64,000 nucleotides of DNA from Ectothiorhodospiraceae bacterium (GCA_019651095.1 BOXR01000001.1:158405-222404); one strand, 5' to 3'; shown: positions 48,099-57,820, counted from the stretch's first letter. The notes: generated by a model not told the origin, from the sequence alone. Program-made: numbers and translations.

Positions 48099-48815
48099 TT
48101 TGACCCAAAGCTTATTCTTTTCGTAGTCTAGTAAAATATTTTGTGAAGATTTCAACATAGCCCCAAAGAAAAATAATGTAAATCCCAAAGCAGTGATAAT
48201 AAGTGGCGTTAACATTTCCCCAGCAATGCTCGGTGTACTCAACTTAATTACAGATGGGCCCTGATGGAGCGTATTCCACCATTCTACAGAGAAATGTATG
48301 ATTGGGATATTTATAAAACCAATTATGGCTAAAATATTTACTGCGGAGGCAGCTTTCTTTTTATCCTCGAAAGAGCCATGTAAAAGTAATATCGAAAGAT
48401 ATAAAAAGAAAAGTATCAATTCTGATGTTAATCTTGCGTCCCATGCCCACCATGTACCCCACATTGGCTTTCCCCAAATAGCTCCAGTGAGAAGAGTAAA
48501 CAAAGTGAAAAGTGCTCCGAGCTTACATGAAGCAAGTAAAATTACGTCATAGACTTTCACATGCCATATCAAAGATATGATCGCAGAGAAGAAAACAACA
48601 GAATAAGCGAATAGGGAAATCCATGCACTTGGGACATGCACATACATAATACGAAAAGCATCCCCCTGTTGATAGTCAGGCGGAGCTACAAAAAGTCCTT
48701 GATATAAACCAAAGGAGATGAAAAATAGGGATAAGGTAAGAAGCCATGGTATTATGGCGCTAGTAAATTTATAATACCCTTCAGGGGAAATCTTTGATAA
48801 TAGACTTTTAAGCAT
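48090..48815 (-). CDS. ccmC: Heme exporter protein CcmC
   Basis: This membrane protein attaches heme to CcmE. The 241 residues carry the tryptophan-rich motif WGKPMWGTWWAWDARLTSEL near residue 119, flanked by MYVHVPSAWISLFAYS and IPIIHFSVEWWNTLHQGPSV, which hold the two conserved histidines. Six membrane segments are evident. It lies on the opposite strand from ccmAB, end to end with ccmB. No ccmD follows it, since its 3' end abuts ccmB; ccmE to ccmH are not in the window. Confidence 0.94.
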   Translation of the reverse strand: MLKSLLSKISPEGYYKFTSAIIPWLLTLSLFFISFGLYQGLFVAPPDYQQGDAFRIMYVHVPSAWISLFAYSVVFFSAIISLIWHVKVYDVILLASCKLGALFTLFTLLTGAIWGKPMWGTWWAWDARLTSELILFFLYLSILLLHGSFEDKKKAASAVNILAIIGFINIPIIHFSVEWWNTLHQGPSVIKLSTPSIAGEMLTPLIITALGFTLFFFGAMLKSSQNILLDYEKNKLWVKSI

Positions 48816-48849
48816 AATTCACAAAAAATAATAACATACAATTGATTCT

Positions 48850-48993
48850 ATGGCTGATAATAATAAATTGAAGGATTATGAAAAAAATATGACTACATGG
48901 TGTAAAAGCGTCCTAGGCAAATATAGGATCATGAAGAAGCTCAATAAAGATGCATATAAAAAATCTATCCGGTCAAAGAAAGACACTGACTAA
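48850..48993 (+). CDS. Possible small lysine-rich protein, 47 residues
   Basis: An open frame from ATG at 48850 to TAA at 48993 starts MADNNKLKDYEKNMTTWCKS and ends with a basic tail (RSKKDTD). It is soluble, very lysine-rich and has no domain I recognise. It fills the otherwise unexplained 149-base gap between ccmC and cysQ and overlaps the cysQ 3' end by 29 bases. There is no clear ribosome site. It could be real or a chance frame in AT-rich DNA; CcmD is excluded because there is no membrane segment. Confidence 0.3.
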   Translation: MADNNKLKDYEKNMTTWCKSVLGKYRIMKKLNKDAYKKSIRSKKDTD

Positions 48994-49762
48994 TGGTATC
49001 TTTGTAATCACTTAAATTTCCATTAATAACAAAAAAAGGGCCATTTAGAAAATTATCCTCTGCACCGTAGGAAAATCTTTTTAAATTCTTATCTAAAAAT
49101 AGGCCGCCAGACTCCTCAACAATGCACTGTCCAGCTGCAGTATCCCATTCATATGTCGGTCCAAGTCTTACTGAGAAGTGACCACTACCCTCAGCAATTT
49201 TTGAAAATTTAATCGCACTAGACATAAACACTCTATCTGAAGTAGGGAAGTGATTACCTAATATATCCAATATACTCTCTCTAACAGAAGTACTTAAAAA
49301 TATACAATCGTTAATATTCATTTTAGAGGGTAACCTTATACTTCCCTTGTCCTCACGTATCAAGTATGAGCCGTTACCTTGTATTGCATAGTAGAATTCT
49401 TTCGTACTGGGAATATAAATGATCCCAAAAACTGGATAATTATTTTCTATGTATGAGATGCAAATACAGAACTGGCTGCCTCCCTTAATATAATCTTTGG
49501 TCCCGTCAATAGGGTCAACTACCCAGTAAGAGTTGTCTCTTTTTGTGTTATCGATATTTTCTTCAGATATCACGATATCGTCAGGAAAATTAGATAATAA
49601 ATACTCGACAATAATGTCATTAGAAAGTAAATCAATGTTTGTGACGGGGGACTTATCAGATTTTGTCTTAATCTTTAAACTACTTTGATTTTCTAGTTGA
49701 ATCTTCCCGATTCTCGAACAAAGGGCCACAAGATTTTGAATATGTTCATCAAATTTATTCAT
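48965..49762 (-). CDS. cysQ: 3'(2'),5'-bisphosphate nucleotidase
   Basis: It removes the 3'-phosphate from PAP and related nucleotides, controlling sulfur assimilation by-products. The 265 residues follow the inositol monophosphatase fold: SDKSPVTNIDLLSNDIIVEY near residue 34, metal ligands in ISEENID and in WVVDPIDGTKDYIKGGSQFC near residue 82, and YEWDTAAGQCIVEESGG near residue 205. It overlaps nudE by 8 bases. The cysQ-nudE-yrfG grouping is known from pseudomonads. Confidence 0.93.
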   Translation of the reverse strand: MNKFDEHIQNLVALCSRIGKIQLENQSSLKIKTKSDKSPVTNIDLLSNDIIVEYLLSNFPDDIVISEENIDNTKRDNSYWVVDPIDGTKDYIKGGSQFCICISYIENNYPVFGIIYIPSTKEFYYAIQGNGSYLIREDKGSIRLPSKMNINDCIFLSTSVRESILDILGNHFPTSDRVFMSSAIKFSKIAEGSGHFSVRLGPTYEWDTAAGQCIVEESGGLFLDKNLKRFSYGAEDNFLNGPFFVINGNLSDYKDTISQCLSLTG

Positions 49763-50279
49763 AATTATTTTGTATGTAATTCACTGCAGCATAAACTCTA
49801 GAATCAATAATTTTATATTCTTCTAGAAGAGAATTTATATGCGGTATCTCTACTTTTATGATTTCTAAATCTTCTGGTTCGTCCCCGACCAGTGATGATG
49901 GTTTTAAACTCTCTGCAAGCATCATGTAAGTAATATGATCAATATAACCGGGAGCAAGATATAGTTTTTTTATGAAATTTATTTTCCCAGACTTAAATCC
50001 AACTTCTTCTTGTAATTCCCTGTCAGCTGCTTCATACATTGTTTCATTAGAATCTATTTTTCCTTTCGGAAGAGTTAACATGTAATCATCTACAGCAGCT
50101 GCATACTCCTTTATAAATATTATATTATTCTTAAGAACAGGAATAATTAATACGGCACCCTGTCCAGTCCCTGAAATGATCTCGTAATTTAAAACCTCAT
50201 TTGAAAATTCTATTTTTGCCTCATTGATATTAAATAATCTACTTTTGAAGAGTGATGATTTTTTCAGAATTTTTGGCAT
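49755..50279 (-). CDS. nudE: ADP compounds hydrolase NudE (Nudix)
   Basis: It hydrolyses ADP-ribose, Ap3A or NADH-type dinucleotides. The start MPKILKKSSLFKSRLF at 50279 is chosen over an upstream ATG at 50309 because the family begins near here, giving 174 residues. The Nudix box GKIDSNETMYEAADRELQEE followed by VG is complete (GX5EX7REUXEEXGU) near residue 92. YLAPGYIDHITYMMLAESL is typical of the ADP-ribose group. It is divergent from yrfG with 32 bases between starts and overlaps cysQ by 8. Confidence 0.9.
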   Translation of the reverse strand: MPKILKKSSLFKSRLFNINEAKIEFSNEVLNYEIISGTGQGAVLIIPVLKNNIIFIKEYAAAVDDYMLTLPKGKIDSNETMYEAADRELQEEVGFKSGKINFIKKLYLAPGYIDHITYMMLAESLKPSSLVGDEPEDLEIIKVEIPHINSLLEEYKIIDSRVYAAVNYIQNNYE

Positions 50280-50311
50280 GTTGTAAAATAATAAGAGTTG
50301 ATGATACATTA

Positions 50312-50965
50312 ATGGTTATGATATTTAAAGATACAGAATGCTTATTATTTGATATGGATGGTGTTATTTTAGATAATACTTATGACAATAATTTTTGGCA
50401 AAACCAGATTCCTAGTGTTTTAGCTAAAAAAAGACAAATATCCTTTGAAGACGCCAAAAGGCTTGCGATACAAATATTTAATTATAAAAAAAATTCTAAA
50501 GATTGGTACGACTTAGATTATTGGTCAAATATGCTTGATATTGATATAGAAAAACAAAAAAAAGCAAAAGAAAGTTATGAAAAAATAAGACTCTACGAGG
50601 GATCAATCTCTTGCTTAGAAAAATTGAAAGGTAAAATGAAGATGATTCTAATTACTAACGCACATAGGAAAACATTAAACATAAAATTACAGAAATATGA
50701 CTTATCTCCATATTTTGACGAAATGGTTTGTGCACACGAACTGCATTACGTGAAAGAGGATGTACAACTTTGGTATATGCTACGATCTAGATACAGGATT
50801 GATTTCAAAAAAACTGTACTCATAGAGGATACCATCAAAAATATTTATATGGGATTATCAGCAGGGATATCCAAGGCGATTTACTTAGGAAATGAAAAGT
50901 ATACATCATCAAATAAAATCCTCAGCATGTCATCAATAAACGATGTTCCCTCTGCATTCAATTAA
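50312..50965 (+). CDS. yrfG: HAD-family hydrolase, YrfG-like nucleotidase
   Basis: A haloacid-dehalogenase phosphatase; the E. coli homologue dephosphorylates GMP and IMP. The ATG at 50312 gives 217 residues. Motif I is LLFDMDGVILDN near residue 12, with DNNFWQNQIPSVLAKK in the cap as in YrfG; motif II threonine is in MILITNAHRKTL; motif III/IV is TVLIEDTIKNIY near residue 170. It is divergent from nudE and overlaps the convergent ubiC by 33 bases. Substrate assignment rests on the nudE neighbourhood. Confidence 0.82.
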   Translation: MVMIFKDTECLLFDMDGVILDNTYDNNFWQNQIPSVLAKKRQISFEDAKRLAIQIFNYKKNSKDWYDLDYWSNMLDIDIEKQKKAKESYEKIRLYEGSISCLEKLKGKMKMILITNAHRKTLNIKLQKYDLSPYFDEMVCAHELHYVKEDVQLWYMLRSRYRIDFKKTVLIEDTIKNIYMGLSAGISKAIYLGNEKYTSSNKILSMSSINDVPSAFN

Positions 50966-51439
50966 TCTTAAATCTGGATAATTATTCTTTTTTGGGAAAA
51001 CTTCTTCTACTTTGATCCTCAAACTTCTTCTCTCAAAAAAAGTCAAACGGGTCACATGATCAGCGAATATTTTATATTCAATTGATTTTTTTTTAAACTT
51101 TGGTTTTTTAAATAAAAGTGAAGCCAGCGATCTATCCTTGAGAAATTTAATAGCGATTAGTCGCCCTCTAATGCTGGTGACTGGGGTATATGATGTTGCC
51201 AGTATAGGCTTTTCAAGCTTACCTTGGAGCTGAACTTTTCTTACTAGAGAGTACCTCTTTGACGTATGTATACACTCTTTCGTAAGGTGCATCTTAGAAG
51301 ATATAACTCTTATGGAGCGTTTCATTGCTAACCTTTTTGTTAATGACGAGTTATCTATCAACAATTTTTTTAGGTTGTTTGGTAAGCCCTCGAGTGAGCT
51401 CTCCCTCAACCATTTTTTCCTATAGTTGTACTTCATCAA
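50933..51439 (-). CDS. ubiC: Probable chorismate pyruvate-lyase
   Basis: It would release 4-hydroxybenzoate from chorismate for ubiquinone synthesis. The 168-residue protein is divergent, but the pattern fits: a tryptophan and DNSSLTKRLA near residue 28, SLVRKVQLQGKLEKPILATS (usually WxREVxLxGxxxPWxxAR) near residue 64, TPVTSIRGRL, and SLASLLFKKPKFKKKSIEYK, then a C-terminal VEEVFPKKN near residue 147. It overlaps recG by 20 bases; ubiC next to recG is seen elsewhere in Proteobacteria, and ubiA is present at 36068. Confidence is moderate because several usually conserved residues differ. Confidence 0.7.
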   Translation of the reverse strand: MMKYNYRKKWLRESSLEGLPNNLKKLLIDNSSLTKRLAMKRSIRVISSKMHLTKECIHTSKRYSLVRKVQLQGKLEKPILATSYTPVTSIRGRLIAIKFLKDRSLASLLFKKPKFKKKSIEYKIFADHVTRLTFFERRSLRIKVEEVFPKKNNYPDLRLIECRGNIVY

Positions 51440-53471
51440 TTTTTTTTATGTTCCATCTTTTTTTAAGCTCTTTGATTTTTGCAGATGGGAGATTATATGT
51501 AAAACTCTTTATCTCATGAATATTATTCATGATGTCATTTATATTTGTAACTCTATAATTATCAGGTAAACCAGATTGTTTTGTCCCAAGATATGTACCA
51601 GCCCCTCTCGTGTTTAAGTCATGCTCTGCTACATCAAATCCAGAAGTATTTATTTCTAAATATTTTAATTTCTCAACTGTTTCATCTTTAGCGTCATCAG
51701 TATGGATAAAATAACAATATCCTTGATCTTTACCTCTTCCGACTCTTCCCCTTAATTGATGGAGCTGTGATATCCCGAACATCTCAGAATTCTCTACTAC
51801 GAGACAGTTTGCATTTTGGCAATCTATACCTACCTCTATTACACTTGTTGCTACGAGTATTTTTATGTTGCCTCTTTGGAATTCGTTTATTATCCTAATT
51901 TTCTCATCAGAAGATATTTTTCCATGTAGTACAGCAGTTCTGTATTTTGGGAATTGGTTTTTTATTATTTCTGAGAACATTTTTACAGACTGAAGAGTAT
52001 CATCAGTAGTATCTTCAACTCTTGTGCAAACCCAATATGTTTGAACGCCTTTATCTAAATGATCTTGTACAAGCTCATAAACTTTTTGTCTTTTGTGGTC
52101 ACTGTATACAGCAGACTTTGTCTTTTTTTGCGAGGAGGGCTTATCAGGTATTTTTATATAGTTCATATTCTCATATAGAACTAATGCTAAAGTTCTTGGG
52201 ATAGGTGTAGCCGACATATAAATTAAATGCGGTTGATAAGCATAACTTGATGTGATTTGCTCTCTCTGTTTTACGCCAAATTTGTGTTGCTCATCAATTA
52301 CAACAAGGGCTAAATTTTTAAAATCATAGTCATCATATAAAAGTGCATGTGTTGCAACAAGTATAGATATTTTACCATTTTTTAGTTCTAGTTTGATATC
52401 TCCCTTTCTTGAACTACTATCCTTGCCGCTCAGCATCACAACTCTACCGATACCACTAAATAGGGATGTAAATGTTTTAAAATGCTGATTGCACAGAACT
52501 TCCGTTGGTACTAAGACTAAACACTGGTACCCATTTCTTACAACATTCAAGCATGCTATAACCGCGACTATTGTTTTGCCGCAACCAACATCTCCCTGTA
52601 TTAATACTCTTGAGGGCTGAGTAGACTGCAAAGAATCAAAGACTCTATCTAAAGCGTTCCTTTGTCCGTCTGTAAGTGTGAAAGGCAGTCTCTCTATAAA
52701 GTTTTCTGTAAATTTAGATTCTATAGTAATACCGAATGATTGTTTCTTGTCATACTTTAATAAACTTTCAAGAAATTCATGTTTATATAAATAGACTTCT
52801 TCGAAAATAAGTCTTTTTTTTGCTCTTTGATATTCTTCAAATGCATCATCATAGCTTCCTTCAGGAAAATGAAGTTTTTTGAATGCCTTAAGTATAGACA
52901 TGCAACTAAATTTTTCATTGAAGTATTCATCGAGTGCAGAAAACTTGTAATTATTTGAAAGTAACTTGAAAGCCTGAACTATAAGTTTTCGTATCTTTTG
53001 TTGAGAGATAACTCCCCTAAGAGAATATATTGGAATGATAGACTGTAAAGGCTTATTATCCACGAAAGTTTCTATTTCTGGATGGATGAATTCAATACTA
53101 TCTTTATTTTTTTTTACTTTACCATCGACCCTTACATTAATCCCGGGTTGAAGATTCATAAATATAATAATTTTGTGAATAAACCTAACTGTAAAAGTTC
53201 CTATTTTTCCTCTTATAGTAATTATGTAGTTGGGCTTAAAGCCCTTGGTTCTTATTGCTTTAATAATCTCACCTGATACAACAACACGGTCGCCATGATT
53301 TATGCTCTCTAAAGATAAAGCTTCCGATTTGTCACATAACTCTTTTGGCACATTAGAGAGTAAATCGAATATTGAGTTTATACCAATGTGTCTAAGTAAC
53401 GAGAGCGTTTTGGGGCCTACACCATTTAAAGAGCCCACACTTATTGAGAGATCATCGGGCTTTTTGTGCAT
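51420..53471 (-). CDS. recG: ATP-dependent DNA helicase RecG
   Basis: It regresses stalled forks and acts on branched DNA. The 683 residues carry the wedge domain at the N-terminus (SLNGVGPKTLSLLRHIGI at residue 13), then helicase motifs: LIQGDVGCGKTIVAVIACL (Walker A near residue 285), LVVIDEQHKFGVKQREQI (DEQH box), IYMSATPIPRTLALVLYEN, VATSVIEVGIDCQNA and LHQLRGRVGRGKDQGYC. FDVAEHDLNTRGAGTYLGTK followed by QSG is typical for RecG. It lies between ridA and ubiC, with no interruption. Confidence 0.97.
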   Translation of the reverse strand: MHKKPDDLSISVGSLNGVGPKTLSLLRHIGINSIFDLLSNVPKELCDKSEALSLESINHGDRVVVSGEIIKAIRTKGFKPNYIITIRGKIGTFTVRFIHKIIIFMNLQPGINVRVDGKVKKNKDSIEFIHPEIETFVDNKPLQSIIPIYSLRGVISQQKIRKLIVQAFKLLSNNYKFSALDEYFNEKFSCMSILKAFKKLHFPEGSYDDAFEEYQRAKKRLIFEEVYLYKHEFLESLLKYDKKQSFGITIESKFTENFIERLPFTLTDGQRNALDRVFDSLQSTQPSRVLIQGDVGCGKTIVAVIACLNVVRNGYQCLVLVPTEVLCNQHFKTFTSLFSGIGRVVMLSGKDSSSRKGDIKLELKNGKISILVATHALLYDDYDFKNLALVVIDEQHKFGVKQREQITSSYAYQPHLIYMSATPIPRTLALVLYENMNYIKIPDKPSSQKKTKSAVYSDHKRQKVYELVQDHLDKGVQTYWVCTRVEDTTDDTLQSVKMFSEIIKNQFPKYRTAVLHGKISSDEKIRIINEFQRGNIKILVATSVIEVGIDCQNANCLVVENSEMFGISQLHQLRGRVGRGKDQGYCYFIHTDDAKDETVEKLKYLEINTSGFDVAEHDLNTRGAGTYLGTKQSGLPDNYRVTNINDIMNNIHEIKSFTYNLPSAKIKELKKRWNIKKIDEVQL

Positions 53472-53474
53472 GAT

Positions 53475-53858
53475 TTATTCTTTGAAGATAACTGCGTCGA
53501 TTTCAACTTCGACATCTTTTGGTAATCTACTTACCTCAACAGCTGCTCGTGATGGATATGGTTTAGACAAATACTTTTCCATTACGTTATTAACAGATGA
53601 AAAGTTTTCAAGATTTTTAAGGTAAACCGTTAGCTTGACGCAATTATTTATGCTTGCTCCTGAGGAATCTGCGATGTTACTCAGGCTTTGCATTATGACT
53701 TCTACCTGCTCTTCAAAAGAACCTTGCACAACAGTCATGTCTTTGTAATCCAGAGGAATTTGTCCTGAGACAAATATAAAATTGCCTGCTACTACAGCTT
53801 GGGAATACGTGCCTATAGCTGATGGCGCCTTTTCACATACTACTTCTTTTTTGCTCAT
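53475..53858 (-). CDS. ridA: RidA family reactive enamine/imine deaminase
   Basis: It hydrolyses reactive enamine and imine intermediates formed by PLP enzymes such as threonine dehydratase. The 127 residues match: APSAIGTYSQAVVAGNFIFV at residue 11, SGQIPLD, CVKLTVYLKNLENFSSVN and, at the end, SRAAVEVSRLPKDVEVEIDA with the substrate-binding arginine. AAGGAG precedes the start by about 7 bases. It overlaps the DUF971 gene by 4 bases and is followed by recG. Confidence 0.95.
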   Translation of the reverse strand: MSKKEVVCEKAPSAIGTYSQAVVAGNFIFVSGQIPLDYKDMTVVQGSFEEQVEVIMQSLSNIADSSGASINNCVKLTVYLKNLENFSSVNNVMEKYLSKPYPSRAAVEVSRLPKDVEVEIDAVIFKE

Positions 53859-54211
53859 GGCTTTCTCCTTGTGTGACCAGCCTCTTTTAATCTCTCTAAA
53901 TAGTTATGCCAGTTGTCTTTATAATTCTTACACAAGTTATAGAGATGTTCCCATGAATATAGACCAGTATCATGTCCGTCATCAAATATAATTCTCACGG
54001 CATAGTTGCCTACTGGCTCTAATTTATCTATGGCAACGTCTTCTTTGTTAATTTGAAGTTTTTCTTGTCCAGGTCCATGCCCCTTTACCTCAGCGGATGG
54101 CGAAAAACATCTGAGGTATTCTGAAGTTATATCACTGCTATAACCGTCCTCAAACGTAATAGATAGGGTGTTAGTTTTCTTTATGTATCTTAGTTCTGTT
54201 GGTTTAATCAT
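53855..54211 (-). CDS. DUF971 domain protein (gamma-butyrobetaine hydroxylase-like N-terminal)
   Basis: A 118-residue small protein of the DUF971 group, related to the zinc-binding N-terminal domain of gamma-butyrobetaine hydroxylase. It has [19 protein letters not shown] at the start, [20 protein letters not shown], and the C-terminal signature [20 protein letters not shown]. The catalytic dioxygenase domain is absent, so it is not a hydroxylase. Members stand next to hslU in many beta- and gammaproteobacteria, as here (4-base overlap), but the role is not known. Confidence 0.9.
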   Translation of the reverse strand: MIKPTELRYIKKTNTLSITFEDGYSSDITSEYLRCFSPSAEVKGHGPGQEKLQINKEDVAIDKLEPVGNYAVRIIFDDGHDTGLYSWEHLYNLCKNYKDNWHNYLERLKEAGHTRRKP

Positions 54212-55548
54212 AATATATACCTGCTTAGGTCTTCGTTTTCGGTAAGCTCATTTAGATACTTATTTACGTAGTCCTCATCAATTGTAATTTTACTCTCTTT
54301 CATATCGCTTGCATCAAAGGATAAATTCTCTAACAAGCGTTCCATAATGGTATGTAATCTTCTGGCACCTATGTTTTCAGTTTTTTCATTAACAGTCCAT
54401 GCAATTGTAGATAATCTGCTTATGGCACTTTGATCAAAAATAACTTCAACTCCCTCAGTCTTCATAAGTGAAGTATATTGTTGTGTAAGTGAATAATCAG
54501 GTTCAACGAGGATAGACTTAAAATCGTCAACCGATAATGCATTCAGCTCAACTCTAATTGGTAACCGTCCTTGCAACTCTGGTATTAGGTCCGAGGGTTT
54601 TGACAGATGGAATGCACCAGATGCAATAAATAATATATGGTCTGTCTTTATAGGACCATGTTTGGTGTTAACTGTTGATCCCTCGACTAGTGGTAAAAGA
54701 TCTCTCTGAACTCCCTCCCTGGAAACATCTGCACCTCCGGCATTTGATCTAGAGGCAACTTTATCAATCTCATCAATGAACACTATGCCATTTTGTTCAA
54801 CTTGCCTTATTGCATCTTGTTTTAAATCATTCTCATTGACAAGCTTTCTTGCCTCTTGTTCAGCTAATACAGACAGAGCATCTTTAATTTTCATTTTCTG
54901 TGACTTGGTTTTATTGCTGGAGAGGTTTTTGAACATACCTTGTAGCTGATCTGTCATCTCTTCCATACCAGGAGGTGCCATTACTTCAAATGCTGGCATT
55001 GATGCACTCACATCGATCTCAATCTCTTTATCATCGAGTTTACCTTCACGTAAATCCTTGCGTAAGGACTGTCGGGTTTCACTATTGTTTGTATTGTCTG
55101 CTGTATCTAAGCCCTGGACTAGTTCATTTTCACGAGATGGAAGCAGTTTGTCCAGAATTAGCTCCTCAGCTATCTCTTCTGATCTGTGTTTGACTTTTGA
55201 CATAGCTTTAGTCTTGACTTGGGTAATTCCGATCTCTGTTAAATCTCTGATAATTGAATCAACTTCTTTACCAACATAGCCAACCTCAGTAAATTTTGTT
55301 GCCTCTACCTTAATAAAAGGCGCTTGTGCGAGTTTCGCAAGTCTCCGGGCAATTTCAGTCTTACCAACTCCAGTAGGGCCTATCATGAGGATATTTTTTG
55401 GTGTTATCTCGTTACTGATTTTTTCTGGAAGCTGTAATCTTCTCCATCTATTTCTCAAAGCAATAGCTACAGCTCTTTTAGCATCGGCCTGGCCGATGAT
55501 ATGTTTATCAAGCTCTTGTACCACTTCTCTTGGTGTCATCTCAGACAT
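54208..55548 (-). CDS. hslU: ATP-dependent protease ATPase subunit HslU
   Basis: This AAA+ unfoldase feeds the HslV peptidase. It has 446 residues: [20 protein letters not shown] at the N-terminus, Walker A in [20 protein letters not shown] near residue 50, [20 protein letters not shown], Walker [16 protein letters not shown] near residue 250, the second-region [20 protein letters not shown] and [14 protein letters not shown]. The C-terminal residues DLSRYIL match the tail that docks into HslV. It overlaps hslV by 8 bases. Confidence 0.97.
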   Translation of the reverse strand: MSEMTPREVVQELDKHIIGQADAKRAVAIALRNRWRRLQLPEKISNEITPKNILMIGPTGVGKTEIARRLAKLAQAPFIKVEATKFTEVGYVGKEVDSIIRDLTEIGITQVKTKAMSKVKHRSEEIAEELILDKLLPSRENELVQGLDTADNTNNSETRQSLRKDLREGKLDDKEIEIDVSASMPAFEVMAPPGMEEMTDQLQGMFKNLSSNKTKSQKMKIKDALSVLAEQEARKLVNENDLKQDAIRQVEQNGIVFIDEIDKVASRSNAGGADVSREGVQRDLLPLVEGSTVNTKHGPIKTDHILFIASGAFHLSKPSDLIPELQGRLPIRVELNALSVDDFKSILVEPDYSLTQQYTSLMKTEGVEVIFDQSAISRLSTIAWTVNEKTENIGARRLHTIMERLLENLSFDASDMKESKITIDEDYVNKYLNELTENEDLSRYIL

Positions 55549-56089
55549 TTATCTTCTCGATTGTAAGAATTGAATTTGTGTAAATACAAATATCAGATGC
55601 GATGGTCAAAGATTTTTTAACAATCTCTTCTGCTGATAATTCAGTATTGTCATACAACGCCTTTGCGGCAGATTGTGCGAAAGAACCGCCGGATCCTATA
55701 GCGATTATAGAATCTTGGGGCTCTATAACATCTCCATTACCAGATATAAGCAGTGATACCTCTTTATCAGCAACAATCAGTAATGCCTCGAGGTTACGAA
55801 GAATCTTATCTGTTCGCCAATCCTTTGCAAGTTCAACAGCTGATCTAGTTAGATGGCCACTGTACTTTTCAAGTTTGCCCTCAAATTTTTCAAAAAGTGT
55901 GAAAGCATCTGCTGTTGCACCTGCAAAACCAGCAATAACATTATCCTTATAAAGTCTTCGCACTTTTTTTGCATTATTTTTCATTACTGTATTTCCTAGT
56001 GTAACTTGACCATCGCCACCAACTACTACTTCTTTACCTCTTCGTACTCCAACTATTGTTGTGCCATGAAATTTGTCGTTATTATTCAT
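55541..56089 (-). CDS. hslV: ATP-dependent protease peptidase subunit HslV
   Basis: This proteasome-like threonine peptidase works with HslU. Of 182 residues, the first nine (MNNNDKFHG) precede the catalytic [20 protein letters not shown] segment and are presumably removed to free the N-terminal threonine. [20 protein letters not shown] and a C-terminal [15 protein letters not shown] are typical. It lies 2 bases after xerC and overlaps hslU by 8 bases. Confidence 0.96.
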   Translation of the reverse strand: MNNNDKFHGTTIVGVRRGKEVVVGGDGQVTLGNTVMKNNAKKVRRLYKDNVIAGFAGATADAFTLFEKFEGKLEKYSGHLTRSAVELAKDWRTDKILRNLEALLIVADKEVSLLISGNGDVIEPQDSIIAIGSGGSFAQSAAKALYDNTELSAEEIVKKSLTIASDICIYTNSILTIEKINV

Positions 56090-56091
56090 AT

Positions 56092-56988
56092 CTATGCCCT
56101 GGGATGACTATTTTTATAAACTCTATTTAAATGCTCAAAATCCATATTAGTGTAAATCTGTGTCGTGCTAATGTCCTCATGCCCTAAAAATTCTTGGACT
56201 GCCCTCAAATCTCCAGATGCCTCTAAAAGATGTGTAGCACAACTATGTCTTAATGTATGGGGTGATATCTTACAATTCAAGCCTTGTTTCTTAACCCAGA
56301 AATTAATCCTGTTCTGAATAGATCTATTAGACAGTCTAGTGCCAAATTTATTTATGAATAGAGCGTTATCCACTGGACGAAGGTCACATCTTGCGCTGGT
56401 CCAATCTGATAGTGCCTCAGAGGCCTTCGCACCCAGTGGCAGGATTCTCTCTTTCCTTCCTTTACCTATGACTTTGACGCATTTGGACTCAATATCTACA
56501 GAATCTATATTTAAACTTGAGAGCTCGCTCAGTCTCAATGCAGAGCTGTACATTACCTCTATTATTGCTCTATCCCTTTTCGAAACACTGCTTGATGCAT
56601 CAATGTTACAAAGAGTATCTACGTCACTAATTGATAAGATATTTGGTAATTTTTTTGATAATTTTGGTGTTTTAATGTCGATCATTGGACTAATAGAAAT
56701 TACAGATGTCTTAAGGAGGAATAAAAAATATGATCTTAATGTAGATGCTTTTCTTGCAAGCGATGAAGGAGATAGCCCTAGGCTATTCAATTTCATAAAA
56801 AAAGATTCGATGTGGAGTCTATCTGCAGTATACAAATCTTGATTTTTACTATGTAAAAATTCACTAAGTTGCCTGAGATCGATCTGATAGTTTTTGAGGG
56901 TGTCATTTGTATATAGTTTTTCGTTTTTTAAGTAATCTAGAAAATCACTTAAATATGAATCTGTTTTACTCAAGTGCTCCCTCTCCAT
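56092..56988 (-). CDS. xerC: Tyrosine recombinase XerC
   Basis: It resolves chromosome dimers at dif with XerD. The ATG at 56988 ([20 protein letters not shown]) is chosen over an ATG at 57006. It gives 298 residues, the normal size for XerC. The catalytic residues are seen in [14 protein letters not shown] (Arg), [13 protein letters not shown] (Lys), [20 protein letters not shown] (His-x-x-Arg), [20 protein letters not shown] (His and Tyr), and the tail ends in KNSHPRA. It overlaps dapF by 23 bases, the usual dapF-xerC link. There are no other integrase or phage genes around it. Confidence 0.94.
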   Translation of the reverse strand: MEREHLSKTDSYLSDFLDYLKNEKLYTNDTLKNYQIDLRQLSEFLHSKNQDLYTADRLHIESFFMKLNSLGLSPSSLARKASTLRSYFLFLLKTSVISISPMIDIKTPKLSKKLPNILSISDVDTLCNIDASSSVSKRDRAIIEVMYSSALRLSELSSLNIDSVDIESKCVKVIGKGRKERILPLGAKASEALSDWTSARCDLRPVDNALFINKFGTRLSNRSIQNRINFWVKKQGLNCKISPHTLRHSCATHLLEASGDLRAVQEFLGHEDISTTQIYTNMDFEHLNRVYKNSHPRA

Positions 56989-57820
56989 CAAAACTACTTG
57001 GACCAATTAACATAAATTCATCTGGGTTATAAGTCTTCTTAATATCTAATATACCGCCTTTCTGCTTCACTCTAATCATAGACCGAGTAACTCTTGATTC
57101 GTGACTTAATTCATAGAGTTTAAACATACATATAGCTGCTGCTGTGGCTCCACTACCACACGAATCAGTATAGCCGGCTCCTCTCTCATTAACCATAATA
57201 TCTAAGATTGTTTTATCATCTGACATAAAATCAGCAGCATTTTTTATAAATCCTATGTTCATTATGCCGTTGTAAATTTCATTGATTATTTCACTTATTC
57301 GCTCCTTATAATTTATGGACTCTGGTGAAAAAACTACGCAGTGATCATTGCCAATCGATAGAGGTATGAATGAAAACTCCAAGTCACTATCTAATTCGTC
57401 CAACGTGACTACTAGACCATCCTTTTCAATTGAGTATTTGCTTTCATTTAGTCGATCAATTTTATCTACATACATAGGGCTGCCCATGTTTACCGAAATT
57501 AACTCATTATCATACTCTGCCTGATAAACCTGATTACAAACAACGAGCCTTGCTCTCTTTAAATTATACTTTTTATTAAGATATAACATTGTTGCTCGAA
57601 GACCGTTGCCGCATTGACATGCTTTGTCCCGTCCTGATTAAAAACATCACAAACTATGTTCTCTATATTTGATGTATTAATAATAAAAACTGGTCACACC
57701 CAATCACTTCCCTTTTGAGTAATATTTAATTTGATCAATAGACAGTGAAGGCTTAGTCCCATCGTTCTCTACCAATATAAAATCATTACCATGGCTATTA
57801 AGTTTTGAATATGGAATCAT
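56966..57820 (-). CDS. dapF: Diaminopimelate epimerase, N-terminal part interrupted by indels
   Basis: It interconverts LL- and meso-diaminopimelate for lysine and peptidoglycan. The ATG at 57820 overlaps the methyltransferase stop and opens MIPYSKLNSHGNDFILVEND, the family start. Between about 57600 and 57720 several single-base indels break the frame. Pieces there still read ENIVCDVFNQDGT and CQCGNGLRATMLYLNKKY, which carries the first catalytic cysteine. From 57589 the frame is open to 56966 and has the second cysteine in YTDSCGSGATAAAICMFK. The repaired length is about 284 residues. It is followed by xerC and preceded by the methyltransferase and lysA. Confidence 0.87.

Noticed and set aside
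48850-48993. ccmD next to ccmC
   Set aside because: The small frame is soluble and lysine-rich with no membrane helix, and is on the other strand upstream of ccmC, so it is not CcmD.
56092-56988. XerC as a phage or island integrase
   Set aside because: It sits after dapF and before hslVU as the housekeeping XerC does, and no attachment-site repeats, tRNA target or phage genes are nearby.
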